Assembly: GCA_900768515.1 (NCBI GenBank)
Contig: CAAGDG010000074.1
Coordinates: 4,965-68,964 of the forward strand
Source: Lentisphaeria bacterium
GTDB taxonomy: Bacteria > Verrucomicrobiota > Lentisphaeria > Victivallales > Victivallaceae
DNA: 64,000 nt
Direction of reading: 5' to 3'
The notes under the pieces were generated by a model. The model saw only the letters and a program-made list of their open reading frames with translations. It was not told the origin of the DNA and made no database searches. Below are positions 26,576 to 34,988 of this stretch, piece by piece; position 1 is the first letter of the stretch, and the number at the start of each line of letters is the position of its first letter. Position numbers and translations under genes: made by a program.

Positions 26576-28459
26576 ATGAGACTCTTTCTTCTGCTGCTCT
26601 TCGCCTTTTTCGCCGCGGCCGCGAACGCCGGAACCATCCGGCTGGAGGCACAGACCGCAATTTTTGAGCGCCCGGATGCTTCCAGTCCCGTCGTCGGCCG
26701 GGTCGAGGCCGAATCCGATTTCGAAACGGCGGGAGAACCGGTCACCGGATTTACGGCACGCCATCCGCTGGCGCACTACAACACCTTTCATCCGATCCGC
26801 CTGGAGGGAGAGATCCGCTACGCCTCGCCGGAAATCTCCCTCTTCCGGGATGAGAACGGGCGGCAGGTGATCCGGAATCTGCCGGAACAGCCGCTCTGGA
26901 GAACCGGACTCTTTCTTGCGCTCGCCGCCGGACTCGTCGCGCTGGTGCTCTTCTACCTTCACCGGCGCCGGGAGGGCGCCCTGCCCCGGAACTCCCGACT
27001 GGAGGCGGTCTGTTTCGTACTTTTCGCCGTGCTGGTCCGCCAGCTTCTCGTGCTCCACACCACGATGGAGTGGAACAATCTGATCCCCTCCGCCGCCGAC
27101 GATCCGGCCTACTTTCAGAGCATCCGGGACCTGCTCGACGGAAAGCTGGACGGCCCCTGGAGCATGACGGTCGGAACCGGCTTTTTCTACCTGCCCTTCA
27201 TCCTGTTGCTGAGAGCGAAGGAGTTCTACGACATCGCAATTGCCTTCGACTACTTCTCCGCGCTGGTGCTGGCGCCGGCCGCTCTCGCGCTCGGATTTAT
27301 GATTCTGCGCCGGTTCGGAATCTCCGGGCGGGCGGCCTTCGCCGCGGTGCTGCTCTGGGCGGTCTGGCCCTTTTTCCACACCCATTTGGAGGCGTGGGAA
27401 CCGTTCCGCTGCCGCTCCATTTTTCTGGCGGCACCTCCCTCCGCCGATTCGCACTGGTGGCTCTACTACCGGACGGCGATCAACGCCGGATTCAACGCGA
27501 TGAGCGACACCCCGGCCATGCTGCTGCTTTTCGCGACCATCTGGTCGGCGCTGACGCTGCCGCCCCGGAACCGGTCGGCCGCCCTGATCGGCGTTCTTTT
27601 CGGATTCACCTGCATGGTCCGGATCAACACCATTCTTTTCGCTCCGCTGATCGCCTACCTTGTCTTCCGGCGTTTCCGCAGCCGGGCCGGAGAGTGGAAC
27701 GCCGTGCTGGGGGTGATCGCCTCGGCGGCGGGGGGATTCCTGCTCGGATTCGGCTACCAGTTCTACATCAACATCCGGCAGTTCGGCAATCCGCTGACCT
27801 TCGGCTACATCTCCCACTACACCGACTGGGCGATCCGGCCGGCCGACGGATTCACCTTCACGACCTTTCTGCGCTGGGTCCACCTCCGCTACCTCGCCCA
27901 GGCGAACTGGGCAAACTGGGCGCTCGGCATCACCGGCCTGCTGCTCGCGGCCGGGAGGACACGCCGGACCGCATTCGCGCTCTGGACGGTCCCGGTGATC
28001 GTCTTCTTCACCGGTTACAGTCACACCTTCTGCGACGCCAACCGGTTCATCGTTTCAACGCTGCTGCCCTTCTTCGCGGCATTCACCTCGCTCGAAATCT
28101 TCCGGGAAAAAGGAAAACTCCCCTGGTTCTTCGCCGGTACCGTCGCCGCGGCGCTGCTGCTGACCGCGCCCTCCTCTTCTCAACCGGAAGTGCCGATCCT
28201 GCTGCGTTTTCCGGCGCCGGCCGAATGCACCGTTCTGCTGCCGTGGCTCCTGGCCGCGCTCCTGGCCCTCCTCTCCTGGACAGGGTTCCGGAGCGGAATG
28301 CGGCCGCTGACCGCCGCTGCACCGGCGCTCTTCGCCGGATTGTTCTTCGTCGGCAACAGTTTCCTCTTCCTCGGCCTGCTTGGAGCAATCCTGCTGCGGG
28401 CATTGGCGGAGTGGTTTCTGCAGTGGAAGCGATGCGCACACCGATGCCGGACTCCGTGA
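26576..28459 (+). CDS. Large multi-pass membrane protein, putative GT-C-type glycosyltransferase
   Basis: 627 residues. A signal peptide-like start (MRLFLLLLFAFFAAAANAG) is followed by a ~90-residue periplasmic segment, then about 11-13 membrane helices. After the first helix of the core comes an acidic loop with SAADDPAYFQSIRDLL, which resembles the catalytic Asp-containing first loop of dolichyl-phosphate-mannose-type (GT39/GT83) enzymes. I cannot assign a substrate. The ribosome site is weak (CCGGAA). Two ArnT-like enzymes occur far downstream, but no sugar-lipid genes adjoin. Confidence 0.6.
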   Translation: MRLFLLLLFAFFAAAANAGTIRLEAQTAIFERPDASSPVVGRVEAESDFETAGEPVTGFTARHPLAHYNTFHPIRLEGEIRYASPEISLFRDENGRQVIRNLPEQPLWRTGLFLALAAGLVALVLFYLHRRREGALPRNSRLEAVCFVLFAVLVRQLLVLHTTMEWNNLIPSAADDPAYFQSIRDLLDGKLDGPWSMTVGTGFFYLPFILLLRAKEFYDIAIAFDYFSALVLAPAALALGFMILRRFGISGRAAFAAVLLWAVWPFFHTHLEAWEPFRCRSIFLAAPPSADSHWWLYYRTAINAGFNAMSDTPAMLLLFATIWSALTLPPRNRSAALIGVLFGFTCMVRINTILFAPLIAYLVFRRFRSRAGEWNAVLGVIASAAGGFLLGFGYQFYINIRQFGNPLTFGYISHYTDWAIRPADGFTFTTFLRWVHLRYLAQANWANWALGITGLLLAAGRTRRTAFALWTVPVIVFFTGYSHTFCDANRFIVSTLLPFFAAFTSLEIFREKGKLPWFFAGTVAAALLLTAPSSSQPEVPILLRFPAPAECTVLLPWLLAALLALLSWTGFRSGMRPLTAAAPALFAGLFFVGNSFLFLGLLGAILLRALAEWFLQWKRCAHRCRTP

Positions 28460-28518
28460 CAGCAGCCCGCCCGGTTCCGGTCCCGTGGAAATGACGAACT
28501 TTTTTTTCGTCCCGGTTA

Positions 28519-28547
28519 TTGAAAAACAGAAAGATTCATGTTATAAT
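28519..28547 (+). promoter_or_regulatory. Promoter of the LacI-type regulator gene
   Basis: TTGAAA and TATAAT are separated by exactly 17 bases. Transcription would start near 28554, leaving a leader of about 120 bases in which I see only a weak CCGCA-N5-TGCGG repeat. Confidence 0.8.
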
Positions 28548-28675
28548 ATATTTTCCGACGGGGGGCTGGGTCGCCGCATTCCCTGCGGGAGGGATCTCCG
28601 CATTCCGGACCGGAACAGCTCCGGCGCGAAGGCTCCTGCAAAGAAGAACCGTATCAGGAACGTTGTCGCAAGTCC

Positions 28676-29653
28676 GTGGAAAAGAAGAAAAACTGCAGCA
28701 TCCGGGAGCTGGCCGCAAGTGTCGGTCTCTCCACCTGTACCGTATCGAAGGTGCTGAACGGGCGCAATGATTTCAAAATCAGGGAGGAGACCCGCCGGCG
28801 GGTCTTCGAGGCGGCCGCCCGGCTCAACTACGTGCCCAACATCAACGCACAGCGGCTGTTTCTGCACAAATCCCACGTGATCGGGCTGCTGGTTCCCTCC
28901 CGTACCGAGGGGGACAGCGCTTTTGCCGACCACCATTTCGTCGATATCCTGGCCGGGATGGAACAGTCGCTCTCCGACAGCAACTACAGCTTGCTGCTCC
29001 TTTTTTCCGATCCCGAGGCAGAAAAAAATCTGCGTTATTTGAACCTCTTCCGATCCGGAGCCTTCGACGGGCTGCTGATCTGGGGAGCGCGCCGTTCCGA
29101 CCGCGCGTTTCTCAAGCTGGAGGAATACGACGCGCCTCACCTTTTCATCACCAGCATTCCGGGTACCGGCCATCCCAACTACGTGACCCACAACTATGCG
29201 CACAGCACAGAAATCCTGACCCGGAAACTGATCGATTCCGGCTGCCGCGACCTGCTCTTTCTGGCCGGACCGGAGGGAAACAGCGTGGCGGAGGAGATGC
29301 TGCACGGCGTCGTTGCGGCCACCGAGGGACGGGCGCGGTTCCGGCTCCGCCGCTGCGCCTACCAGCGGGAGGAGGCCCGGAGAGAAACCGTCGAAGCATG
29401 CAGGGAACATCGGCCGGACGGCGTCATCGCGGCGAGCAGCGGACAGGCGCGGGGAGCTTGCGACGTGCTGCCGGAAGCGCCCCGCGTCATGCTCGACTCT
29501 TCGCGCGTCACGTTTGAACCGGTCGACTGTCTCGGGGCCGCCCGGACCGACGACTGCAAACTGGGCAGGCACGCAATCGAAGGGTTGATCCAACTGATCG
29601 AAAGCCCCGAAAACCGGATCGAGCAAACTCTTCCGCTTCAGCTGATGCTCTGA
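28676..29653 (+). CDS. LacI/GalR-family transcriptional regulator
   Basis: 325 residues from a GTG start (no ATG in this frame upstream). N-terminal HTH: SIRELAASVGLSTCTVSKVLNGR (residues 8-30) with the hinge RLNYVPNINAQRL; then a periplasmic-binding-protein-like sensor domain starting at SHVIGLLVPSRTEGDS. The C-terminal half of the sensor is shorter and less typical than in most LacI proteins (no clear dimerisation end). Likely controls sugar-use genes; convergent with an oxidoreductase gene and not obviously operonic. The spacing of the AGGA upstream is poor for translation. Confidence 0.85.
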   Translation: MEKKKNCSIRELAASVGLSTCTVSKVLNGRNDFKIREETRRRVFEAAARLNYVPNINAQRLFLHKSHVIGLLVPSRTEGDSAFADHHFVDILAGMEQSLSDSNYSLLLLFSDPEAEKNLRYLNLFRSGAFDGLLIWGARRSDRAFLKLEEYDAPHLFITSIPGTGHPNYVTHNYAHSTEILTRKLIDSGCRDLLFLAGPEGNSVAEEMLHGVVAATEGRARFRLRRCAYQREEARRETVEACREHRPDGVIAASSGQARGACDVLPEAPRVMLDSSRVTFEPVDCLGAARTDDCKLGRHAIEGLIQLIESPENRIEQTLPLQLML

Positions 29654-29730
29654 ACAGAACGCCGCCGGAGCGGCGCACTTTCCTCACTCCCGCCGCCGCG
29701 CGCGGAACTGCGAGCGGAATTCCGGAAAGA

Positions 29731-30726
29731 CTATTCGCAGGAGCGCAGGACAAGGTCATGCAGCCGGGCCTCGTACTCCGGGGTGTGCGGGTTGCTCTTT
29801 TCCCCGCGGACATAAGCGGCGAAGTTCCGCAGCAGACGGTCGTAGCGACGGTGCGGCGGAAATTTGATTTCGCACCGTCCGTCCGTGAACGGCTTGTTGT
29901 TGTCGAGCGTGACATACATGATCGTATCGTCGAAACCATCCCCCCGGGGGATTTCAATCGGGCGGATCTCCACGCTCCCCCGGGAACCGGTGATAATCAC
30001 GGACCGCCGGTTGACACCGTTGACTTCCGCCGCGGCGGTCTTGACAAAAGAGACGCCGTTGGCGTATTGATACGCGCAGAATCCGTAGTCCACGGCGTCC
30101 ACTCCCCGGAGCCGGGTCTTGGAATTGAGCGGGACCACCCGTTCCGGAAATCCGCAGAAATGGACCATGACGTCGATCATGTGACAGCCGAGGTAATACA
30201 TGATTCCGCCTTGGAACCGGGCCAGGGTTTCGTGGTAGTTGCGTCCGTTGCAGCAGCTCATCTGGGCCTCCACGCTGAAGATCTCTCCCAGCACCCCCTG
30301 CTCCTTCAATTCGAGCGCGCGGCGGATGGCGGGATTCTCCCGGAACATGTAGCCCAGATTCAGCACCAGCTGTTTCTCCCGGGCCAGTTCGCACATGCGA
30401 TGGAACTGCGCGGAATCACCGCTGCCGGGCTTGTCCATGTAGGTGTGAAATCCCGCGCGCAGCGAACGGGTTGCCGCCCGGACCAGCTGAAATTCATCGG
30501 TCTCAACCATGACGGCGTCGGGACGGAGCGCCACAGCCTCTTCCCAGGTCAGAAAGGGGAAACCGAAGATCTCCGGTTTCTTTTCGGCGGCCACGCGAAG
30601 CGCCGGATCCTCCTCGACGATTCCGAGCACCTCGAACTCCTCCGGCAGCCCCTTGAGAGCGGTAGCCAGATGCGCGGCGTGGACCATCGGCGCCGTGCCG
30701 ACCTGAATCACCCGAACTCTTCTCAT
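29731..30726 (-). CDS. Gfo/Idh/MocA-family oxidoreductase
   Basis: 331 residues. The N-terminal Rossmann fold begins RVIQVGTAPMVHAAHL (the glycine pattern is loose: G-T-A rather than G-x-G-x-x-G). The conserved sugar-binding Lys is in TYMDKPGSG near residue 97 (usual motif EKP; here DKP). The C-terminal alpha/beta domain carries GGIMYYLGCHMIDVMVHFCG with the catalytic His region. It probably oxidises or epimerises a sugar or inositol with NAD(P). Its ATG overlaps the AraC stop (ATGA), so regulator and enzyme form an operon. Confidence 0.85.
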   Translation of the reverse strand: MRRVRVIQVGTAPMVHAAHLATALKGLPEEFEVLGIVEEDPALRVAAEKKPEIFGFPFLTWEEAVALRPDAVMVETDEFQLVRAATRSLRAGFHTYMDKPGSGDSAQFHRMCELAREKQLVLNLGYMFRENPAIRRALELKEQGVLGEIFSVEAQMSCCNGRNYHETLARFQGGIMYYLGCHMIDVMVHFCGFPERVVPLNSKTRLRGVDAVDYGFCAYQYANGVSFVKTAAAEVNGVNRRSVIITGSRGSVEIRPIEIPRGDGFDDTIMYVTLDNNKPFTDGRCEIKFPPHRRYDRLLRNFAAYVRGEKSNPHTPEYEARLHDLVLRSCE

Positions 30727-31535
30727 GACCACAAACCTTTCCATTTCAAGTTTCGATATTCGGAGGGAGTGCACCCGAGCTGCTCCTTGAAGATTTTGTG
30801 AAAGTATTCGATCGAACCGAAACCCGAACGATCCGCCACCTCCTTGAGCGCAAGCTCCGGCTGCTTCAGCAACCGGCAGGCGCAGTTGAGCCGCAGACTC
30901 ATGACGTAATCGGGAAAGGACCGCCCCAGCTCCCGGCGGAAAAGCTGCCCCACATGGTTGGGGGAGAGCGACAGAACTCCGCCCAGCTGCGTCAGCGTGA
31001 TCTCCTGTTGGAAATGATCCCGGATCCACCGGATTGCGGTCCGGAGCGCCGCGGAGGGGGGCCGGTTCCGCCCGCCGTCCTTCCCGGCGATCCGGATCAG
31101 CAGCAGATTGAGCGCCGAACTCCACTCCAGAAGATTCAGAGGGTCGGCCGCATCCGACCGGGAGAGGCGTCGGAACTCCCCGACAATCTCCCGCACCTCC
31201 TCCGGTTCAAGGCGGCAGCAGAGGGTGAAATTCTCCATTCGCGTTCGCAGCTCCTCCGGCAGCGCCTCGTCGGAAAAAGACCAATTGGCGATCTCGGTGT
31301 CCGACTCGAAATACAATTCGTGGCTGTCCGCCGGATTCAGCAGCCAGCAGTCCCCCTCCGAAAATGAACCGTTCCGCCCGTTGCAACGGTGGCGGCCGCT
31401 CCCCCGGAGGACCAGCTCAAATTCATGAAAGTTGTGCCAGTGAAGCCGGGTGTGATGACCGGCTTCCATCTTCCGGAAGGAAACGGCGCCATTCCGTTCT
31501 CCGGGAAAGACGACATTGTAAAGAACTGGTTTCAT
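30723..31535 (-). CDS. AraC-family transcriptional regulator
   Basis: 270 residues from an ATG with GGGGA six bases upstream; longer in-frame starts lie in AT-rich DNA without ribosome sites. N-terminal cupin sensor (HHTRLHWHNFHEFELVLRGSGRH) and C-terminal double HTH (EITLTQLGGVLSLSPNHVGQLFRRELG; ADRSGFGSIEYFHKIFKEQLGCTPSEYR). Probably controls its own operon with the downstream oxidoreductase and the divergent epimerase, from the AT-rich gap that holds an 18-bp palindrome. Confidence 0.92.
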   Translation of the reverse strand: MKPVLYNVVFPGERNGAVSFRKMEAGHHTRLHWHNFHEFELVLRGSGRHRCNGRNGSFSEGDCWLLNPADSHELYFESDTEIANWSFSDEALPEELRTRMENFTLCCRLEPEEVREIVGEFRRLSRSDAADPLNLLEWSSALNLLLIRIAGKDGGRNRPPSAALRTAIRWIRDHFQQEITLTQLGGVLSLSPNHVGQLFRRELGRSFPDYVMSLRLNCACRLLKQPELALKEVADRSGFGSIEYFHKIFKEQLGCTPSEYRNLKWKGLWS

Positions 31536-31585
31536 TAATTTCCCCAATATCATTGTTTTTTTTAATATATTATTTCTAATCCTGC

Positions 31586-31614
31586 TTGTCAACTCTAAAA
31601 AATAAAACTATTTT
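31586..31614 (+). promoter_or_regulatory. Candidate promoter of the epimerase gene
   Basis: TTGTCA and TATTTT are separated by 17 bases in an AT-rich divergent gap; the -10 overlaps a palindrome. Confidence 0.45.
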
Positions 31615-31626
31615 AAATTTAAAATA
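31609..31626. promoter_or_regulatory. 18-bp perfect palindrome in the AraC/epimerase divergent gap
   Basis: TATTTTAAATTTAAAATA is a perfect palindrome overlapping the -10 of the candidate epimerase promoter. It may be an operator, although AT richness makes a chance palindrome more likely here than elsewhere in this GC-rich window. Confidence 0.4.
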
Positions 31627-31663
31627 ATTGTTTTTCTTATTAATTCGACAGAGGATCATCATC

Positions 31664-32692
31664 ATGGAGAAAAATGGAAGGACCGTATTGCTGATCGGAG
31701 GAAGCGGTTCGATGGGCAGCTATTTAAGTCCGCTTCTTCTGGAACTCGGCTGCCGGGTGACGGTGGCCTCCCTGGAGCAGGAAACCGCCACCCGGCCCGG
31801 ACTGCGTTTTCTCTCCGGAGATTTCCGCGACCTGGAGAACCTTGACCGCCTGCTGGCCGATCACTACGATGCCGTGATCGACTTTCTCAACTACTCCGCG
31901 GAGGAATACCGCCGGCGCTGCCGCCGTTTTCTGGAGAACACCGGTCACTATATTTTTCTTTCAAGCTACCGGGTCTACAATGGCCGGGAACTGCCGACCA
32001 GGGAGACGTCGCCCCGCTTTCTCGACCAGTGCGACGACGAGGATTTCCGCCGTTCCAGCGACTACAGCATCGAAAAGGCGCGGAACGAGGATTTTCTGCG
32101 CGCCTCCGGAATGCGCAACTGGACCATTGTCCGCCCGTCGGTCGTCTTCTCCCGGCTGAGCCTGCCGCTGGTGTCGCTGGGAGCTTGGATGTTCTACAAC
32201 CGGGCGCTGGACGGGAAACCGGCCCTGATCCCGGACGAAGCGCTGGAGATCCGCGGCTGCGCCACCTGGGCAGGCGACATCGCCCGGATGTTCGCCGGGG
32301 TGCTGTTCAACTCCGCATGCTTCGGAGAAACCTATACGTTCGCCACCGGGGAATCCCTGCCCTGGAGAGAGTGGGCGGAGTATTACCGGGAACTCTTCGG
32401 ACTGCGGACCTGGACAGTCGACCTCGAAGCATTCAAAACCATCTACTGGAACAACGCCCCCTGGTCCACCCGGCAGCTGCTCTACGACCGCATGCTGAAC
32501 CGGGTGATGGACAATTCCAAAATCCTGAATGCGACAGGACTCTCCCCCGCCGACCTGACGCCGGTGTTCAAAGGTCTGGAACTGGAAATCCGGCGTCTGC
32601 CGAAAGGATTCCGCTTTCCGGGCCCGCCGGAGGTGAACCGCAACATGGACCGCTTTCTGGCCGGGGGCGGCCGGGTGATCCGGAAGCTGTGA
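31664..32692 (+). CDS. NAD-dependent epimerase/dehydratase (SDR family)
   Basis: 342 residues. Extended SDR: cofactor loop LLIGGSGSMGSYL at residues 9-21, the catalytic Ser-Tyr-Lys set probably in FLSSYRVYNG near residue 103 and DYSIEKARNE near 134. No membrane segments. A nucleotide-sugar or free-sugar epimerase/dehydratase is likely; the substrate is unknown. Divergent from an AraC regulator and its oxidoreductase, so the three probably serve one sugar. Start chosen at ATG after GAGGATCATC. Confidence 0.8.
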   Translation: MEKNGRTVLLIGGSGSMGSYLSPLLLELGCRVTVASLEQETATRPGLRFLSGDFRDLENLDRLLADHYDAVIDFLNYSAEEYRRRCRRFLENTGHYIFLSSYRVYNGRELPTRETSPRFLDQCDDEDFRRSSDYSIEKARNEDFLRASGMRNWTIVRPSVVFSRLSLPLVSLGAWMFYNRALDGKPALIPDEALEIRGCATWAGDIARMFAGVLFNSACFGETYTFATGESLPWREWAEYYRELFGLRTWTVDLEAFKTIYWNNAPWSTRQLLYDRMLNRVMDNSKILNATGLSPADLTPVFKGLELEIRRLPKGFRFPGPPEVNRNMDRFLAGGGRVIRKL

Positions 32693-32717
32693 CGCCCTTC
32701 CCTCCCCCCAGGAAAAC

Positions 32718-32751
32718 GGCCACCGCGGGAACCGAAGTTCCCGCGGTGGCC
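32718..32751. terminator. Perfect 15-bp hairpin between epimerase and trpS
   Basis: Stem 32718-32732 with 32737-32751 and a CGAA loop, between converging genes. On the minus strand a short TTTT follows, so it may end trpS; on the plus strand there is no T-run. Confidence 0.65.
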
Positions 32752-32770
32752 GAAACACCTCAGAGAAGAG

Positions 32771-33733
32771 TCAGCGCAGACCGACCGCGGCGCGCACCTC
32801 CTCCATGGTCTGCTCCGCCACCTGGCGGGCGCGTTCGCCGCCTTTGCGGAGCACTTCCCGGACGTAGTCGAGATTCCTTTCCAGTTCCGCACGCCGGTTC
32901 CGCATCGGTTCGAAGTAGGCCCACAACTTGTCGAAGAGCGCCAGTTTGGCGTGGCCGTAGCCGTAGCCGCCGGCGCGGTAACGCGCCTTCATCTCTTCCA
33001 GTTCGTCAGGCGTCGCCACCAGTTTGAAGAGGGCGACGACGTTGCAGTGGTCGGGATCCTTCGGCTCCTCAAGCTGCTTGCAGTCGGTGACGACGCTCAT
33101 GATCGTCTTTTTAATCTCCTTCTCCTTGCCGAAGATCGGGATGGTGTTGTTGTAGCTCTTGGACATCTTCTGCCCGTCGATACCCGGCACGATCGCGACC
33201 TCGTCCGGAATCAGCTCCTCCGGAATCGTGAAGATTTCGCCGTACCGGTTGTTGAACTTGATCGCGATGTCGCGGGTGATCTCCAGATGCTGTTTCTGAT
33301 CCTTGCCGACCGGCACCAGATCGCTCCGGTAGATCAGGATGTCGGAGGCCATCAGCACCGGGTAGGAGAAAAGCCCGTTGTTCGGAGCAAACCCCTTGGC
33401 AAGCTTGTCCTTGTAACTGTGCGCCCGTTCGAGCAGTCCGACCGGCGTCACGTTGTTCAGGATCCAGCACAGCTCGCACACCTGCGGCACGTCCGACTGC
33501 CGGAACAGGATCGCCTTCTGCGGATCGACTCCGCAGGCGAGGTAGTTGAGAGCCAGTTCCTGCACGTTCCGGCGCAGCTGCTCCGGCTCCGGCGAAGTGG
33601 TCAGTGAATGGTAATCGGCCAGAAAGATGAAGGTCTCCCCTTTTTCCTGGCTTGCGACGATCTGGCGCATGGCGCCGAAATAGTTGCCGATGTGCGGCGT
33701 GCCCGAAGGCTGAATTCCTGTCAAAATTCTCAT
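32771..33733 (-). CDS. trpS: Tryptophanyl-tRNA synthetase
   Basis: Class I synthetase charging tRNA-Trp. 320 residues, the usual bacterial length. Motifs: TGIQPSGTPHIGNYFG (HIGN at 14-17), the tryptophan-site segment LYLADYHSLT-like FLADYHSLT, VGKDQKQHLEITRDIA, and GIDGQKMSKSYNN (KMSKS). The start codon has no convincing ribosome site; the upstream region is T-rich. Confidence 0.97.
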   Translation of the reverse strand: MRILTGIQPSGTPHIGNYFGAMRQIVASQEKGETFIFLADYHSLTTSPEPEQLRRNVQELALNYLACGVDPQKAILFRQSDVPQVCELCWILNNVTPVGLLERAHSYKDKLAKGFAPNNGLFSYPVLMASDILIYRSDLVPVGKDQKQHLEITRDIAIKFNNRYGEIFTIPEELIPDEVAIVPGIDGQKMSKSYNNTIPIFGKEKEIKKTIMSVVTDCKQLEEPKDPDHCNVVALFKLVATPDELEEMKARYRAGGYGYGHAKLALFDKLWAYFEPMRNRRAELERNLDYVREVLRKGGERARQVAEQTMEEVRAAVGLR

Positions 33734-33808
33734 GATAATACCGAAAAAATTTCCATCAGATCCATGCGGCAGGAGATGGATGCCTTCCTTTCCCTGCCGC
33801 GCGACAAA

Positions 33809-34963
33809 TTACAGCTTCTGCGAACGGGCACCGTCGCCGATCGCACAGATGATGCACTCGGCGTCGATGCCGGTGCGCTGCCGATATCCCGTCCGGATCC
33901 GCTCCGCGTATTCCGCGGCGCCCTCCGACGCGACCAGGTGGACGGTGATGCCGCCGAAGCCGCCGCCGGAAAGCCGGGCCCCAAGACCGCCCGGAACCGA
34001 CTTGGCAAGTTCCACCAGATAGTCCAGCTCCGGCGTGCTGTTCTCGAAATTGACCCGGCTCGACTCGTGCGATTCGAACCAGAGCCGGCCGAATCCGGCG
34101 ACGTCGTTCGCCTCCAGCAGCCGGACCGCCTCCAGCACCCGGGTGCACTCCCCGACCACGTGCAGCGCGCGGCGGAACTCCCGTTCGCCGAGGGCCGGTT
34201 TCGCGGCGGTCAGCTGTTCGAGCGAAACGTCGCGCAACGTCTTGACGTCAGGGTAGATCTCGGCCAGCTTGGCCGCCGCCGATTCGCAGTCGCTCCGCCG
34301 GACGTTGTACTCGGAATCGACCAGGTTGTGCTTGGCCATCGAATTGACCACCACGATCGAATATCCGGTCGGCAGCGGAACGGTACGCAGCACTTCGACG
34401 GAGCGGAAATCGCTCAGAATCATGGAGTTCTTCTTCCCGAAGATCGAACTGAACTGGTCGAGCAGTCCGCTGTGCAGTCCCATGTAGTTGTTCTCGACCC
34501 CCTGTCCGACCCGCGCCCAGTCGGCGTCGGAGAGCCGGATGTCGAAGGCCTCGCGGAACGCGAAACCGGCCGCAGTCTCCAGCGCCGCGCTGCTCGACAT
34601 CCCCGCCGAAAGCGGAACCGTGCTCTCCATGGCGGCGTCGAACGCGCCGATTTCGATGCCGCGGCGGCGCAGTTCGACGATCACGCCGCGGATGTAGTTG
34701 CTCCAGTCCTTCGGTTTGGCGACGGCGATGTCGTCCAGGTCGAACTCCCGGATGCTGTTATCCCGGAAGTCCTTGATCCGGCAGTGTTTTCCCGCGATCG
34801 GACGGAGCACGAACTTCGTATCCTGCTCGACCGCGCAGGAGAGCACGAAACCCTGATTGTAGTCGGTGTGGTTCCCGAGGATCTCAAGCCGTCCGGGAGC
34901 TTCCGCCGCCACCGTCGGGGCGGAACCGTAAAACCGGGTGAATTTTTCGATCAACTTCTGCAT
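33809..34963 (-). CDS. galK: Galactokinase (GHMP family)
   Basis: 384 residues from an ATG preceded by GAGAGAGGA; an in-frame ATG 60 bases upstream lacks such a site. The galactokinase signature is APGRLEILGNHTDYNQG with Asn in place of the usual Glu of GEHTDYN, a variant I have seen in other galactokinases. The GHMP ATP loop is PLSAGMSSSAALE near residue 125 and the C-terminal motif is GARLSGGGFGG. Phosphorylates galactose at C1 and fits the GH27 alpha-galactosidase at 58583. No galT/galE next to it. Confidence 0.92.
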   Translation of the reverse strand: MQKLIEKFTRFYGSAPTVAAEAPGRLEILGNHTDYNQGFVLSCAVEQDTKFVLRPIAGKHCRIKDFRDNSIREFDLDDIAVAKPKDWSNYIRGVIVELRRRGIEIGAFDAAMESTVPLSAGMSSSAALETAAGFAFREAFDIRLSDADWARVGQGVENNYMGLHSGLLDQFSSIFGKKNSMILSDFRSVEVLRTVPLPTGYSIVVVNSMAKHNLVDSEYNVRRSDCESAAAKLAEIYPDVKTLRDVSLEQLTAAKPALGEREFRRALHVVGECTRVLEAVRLLEANDVAGFGRLWFESHESSRVNFENSTPELDYLVELAKSVPGGLGARLSGGGFGGITVHLVASEGAAEYAERIRTGYRQRTGIDAECIICAIGDGARSQKL

Positions 34964-34988
34964 GACGTCCTCTCTCTTTCTTGAATGA

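Noticed and set aside
28493..28512. Possible terminator with T-run before the LacI gene
   Set aside because: The T-run forms the loop between GACGAA and TTCGTC instead of following the stem; not a convincing terminator.
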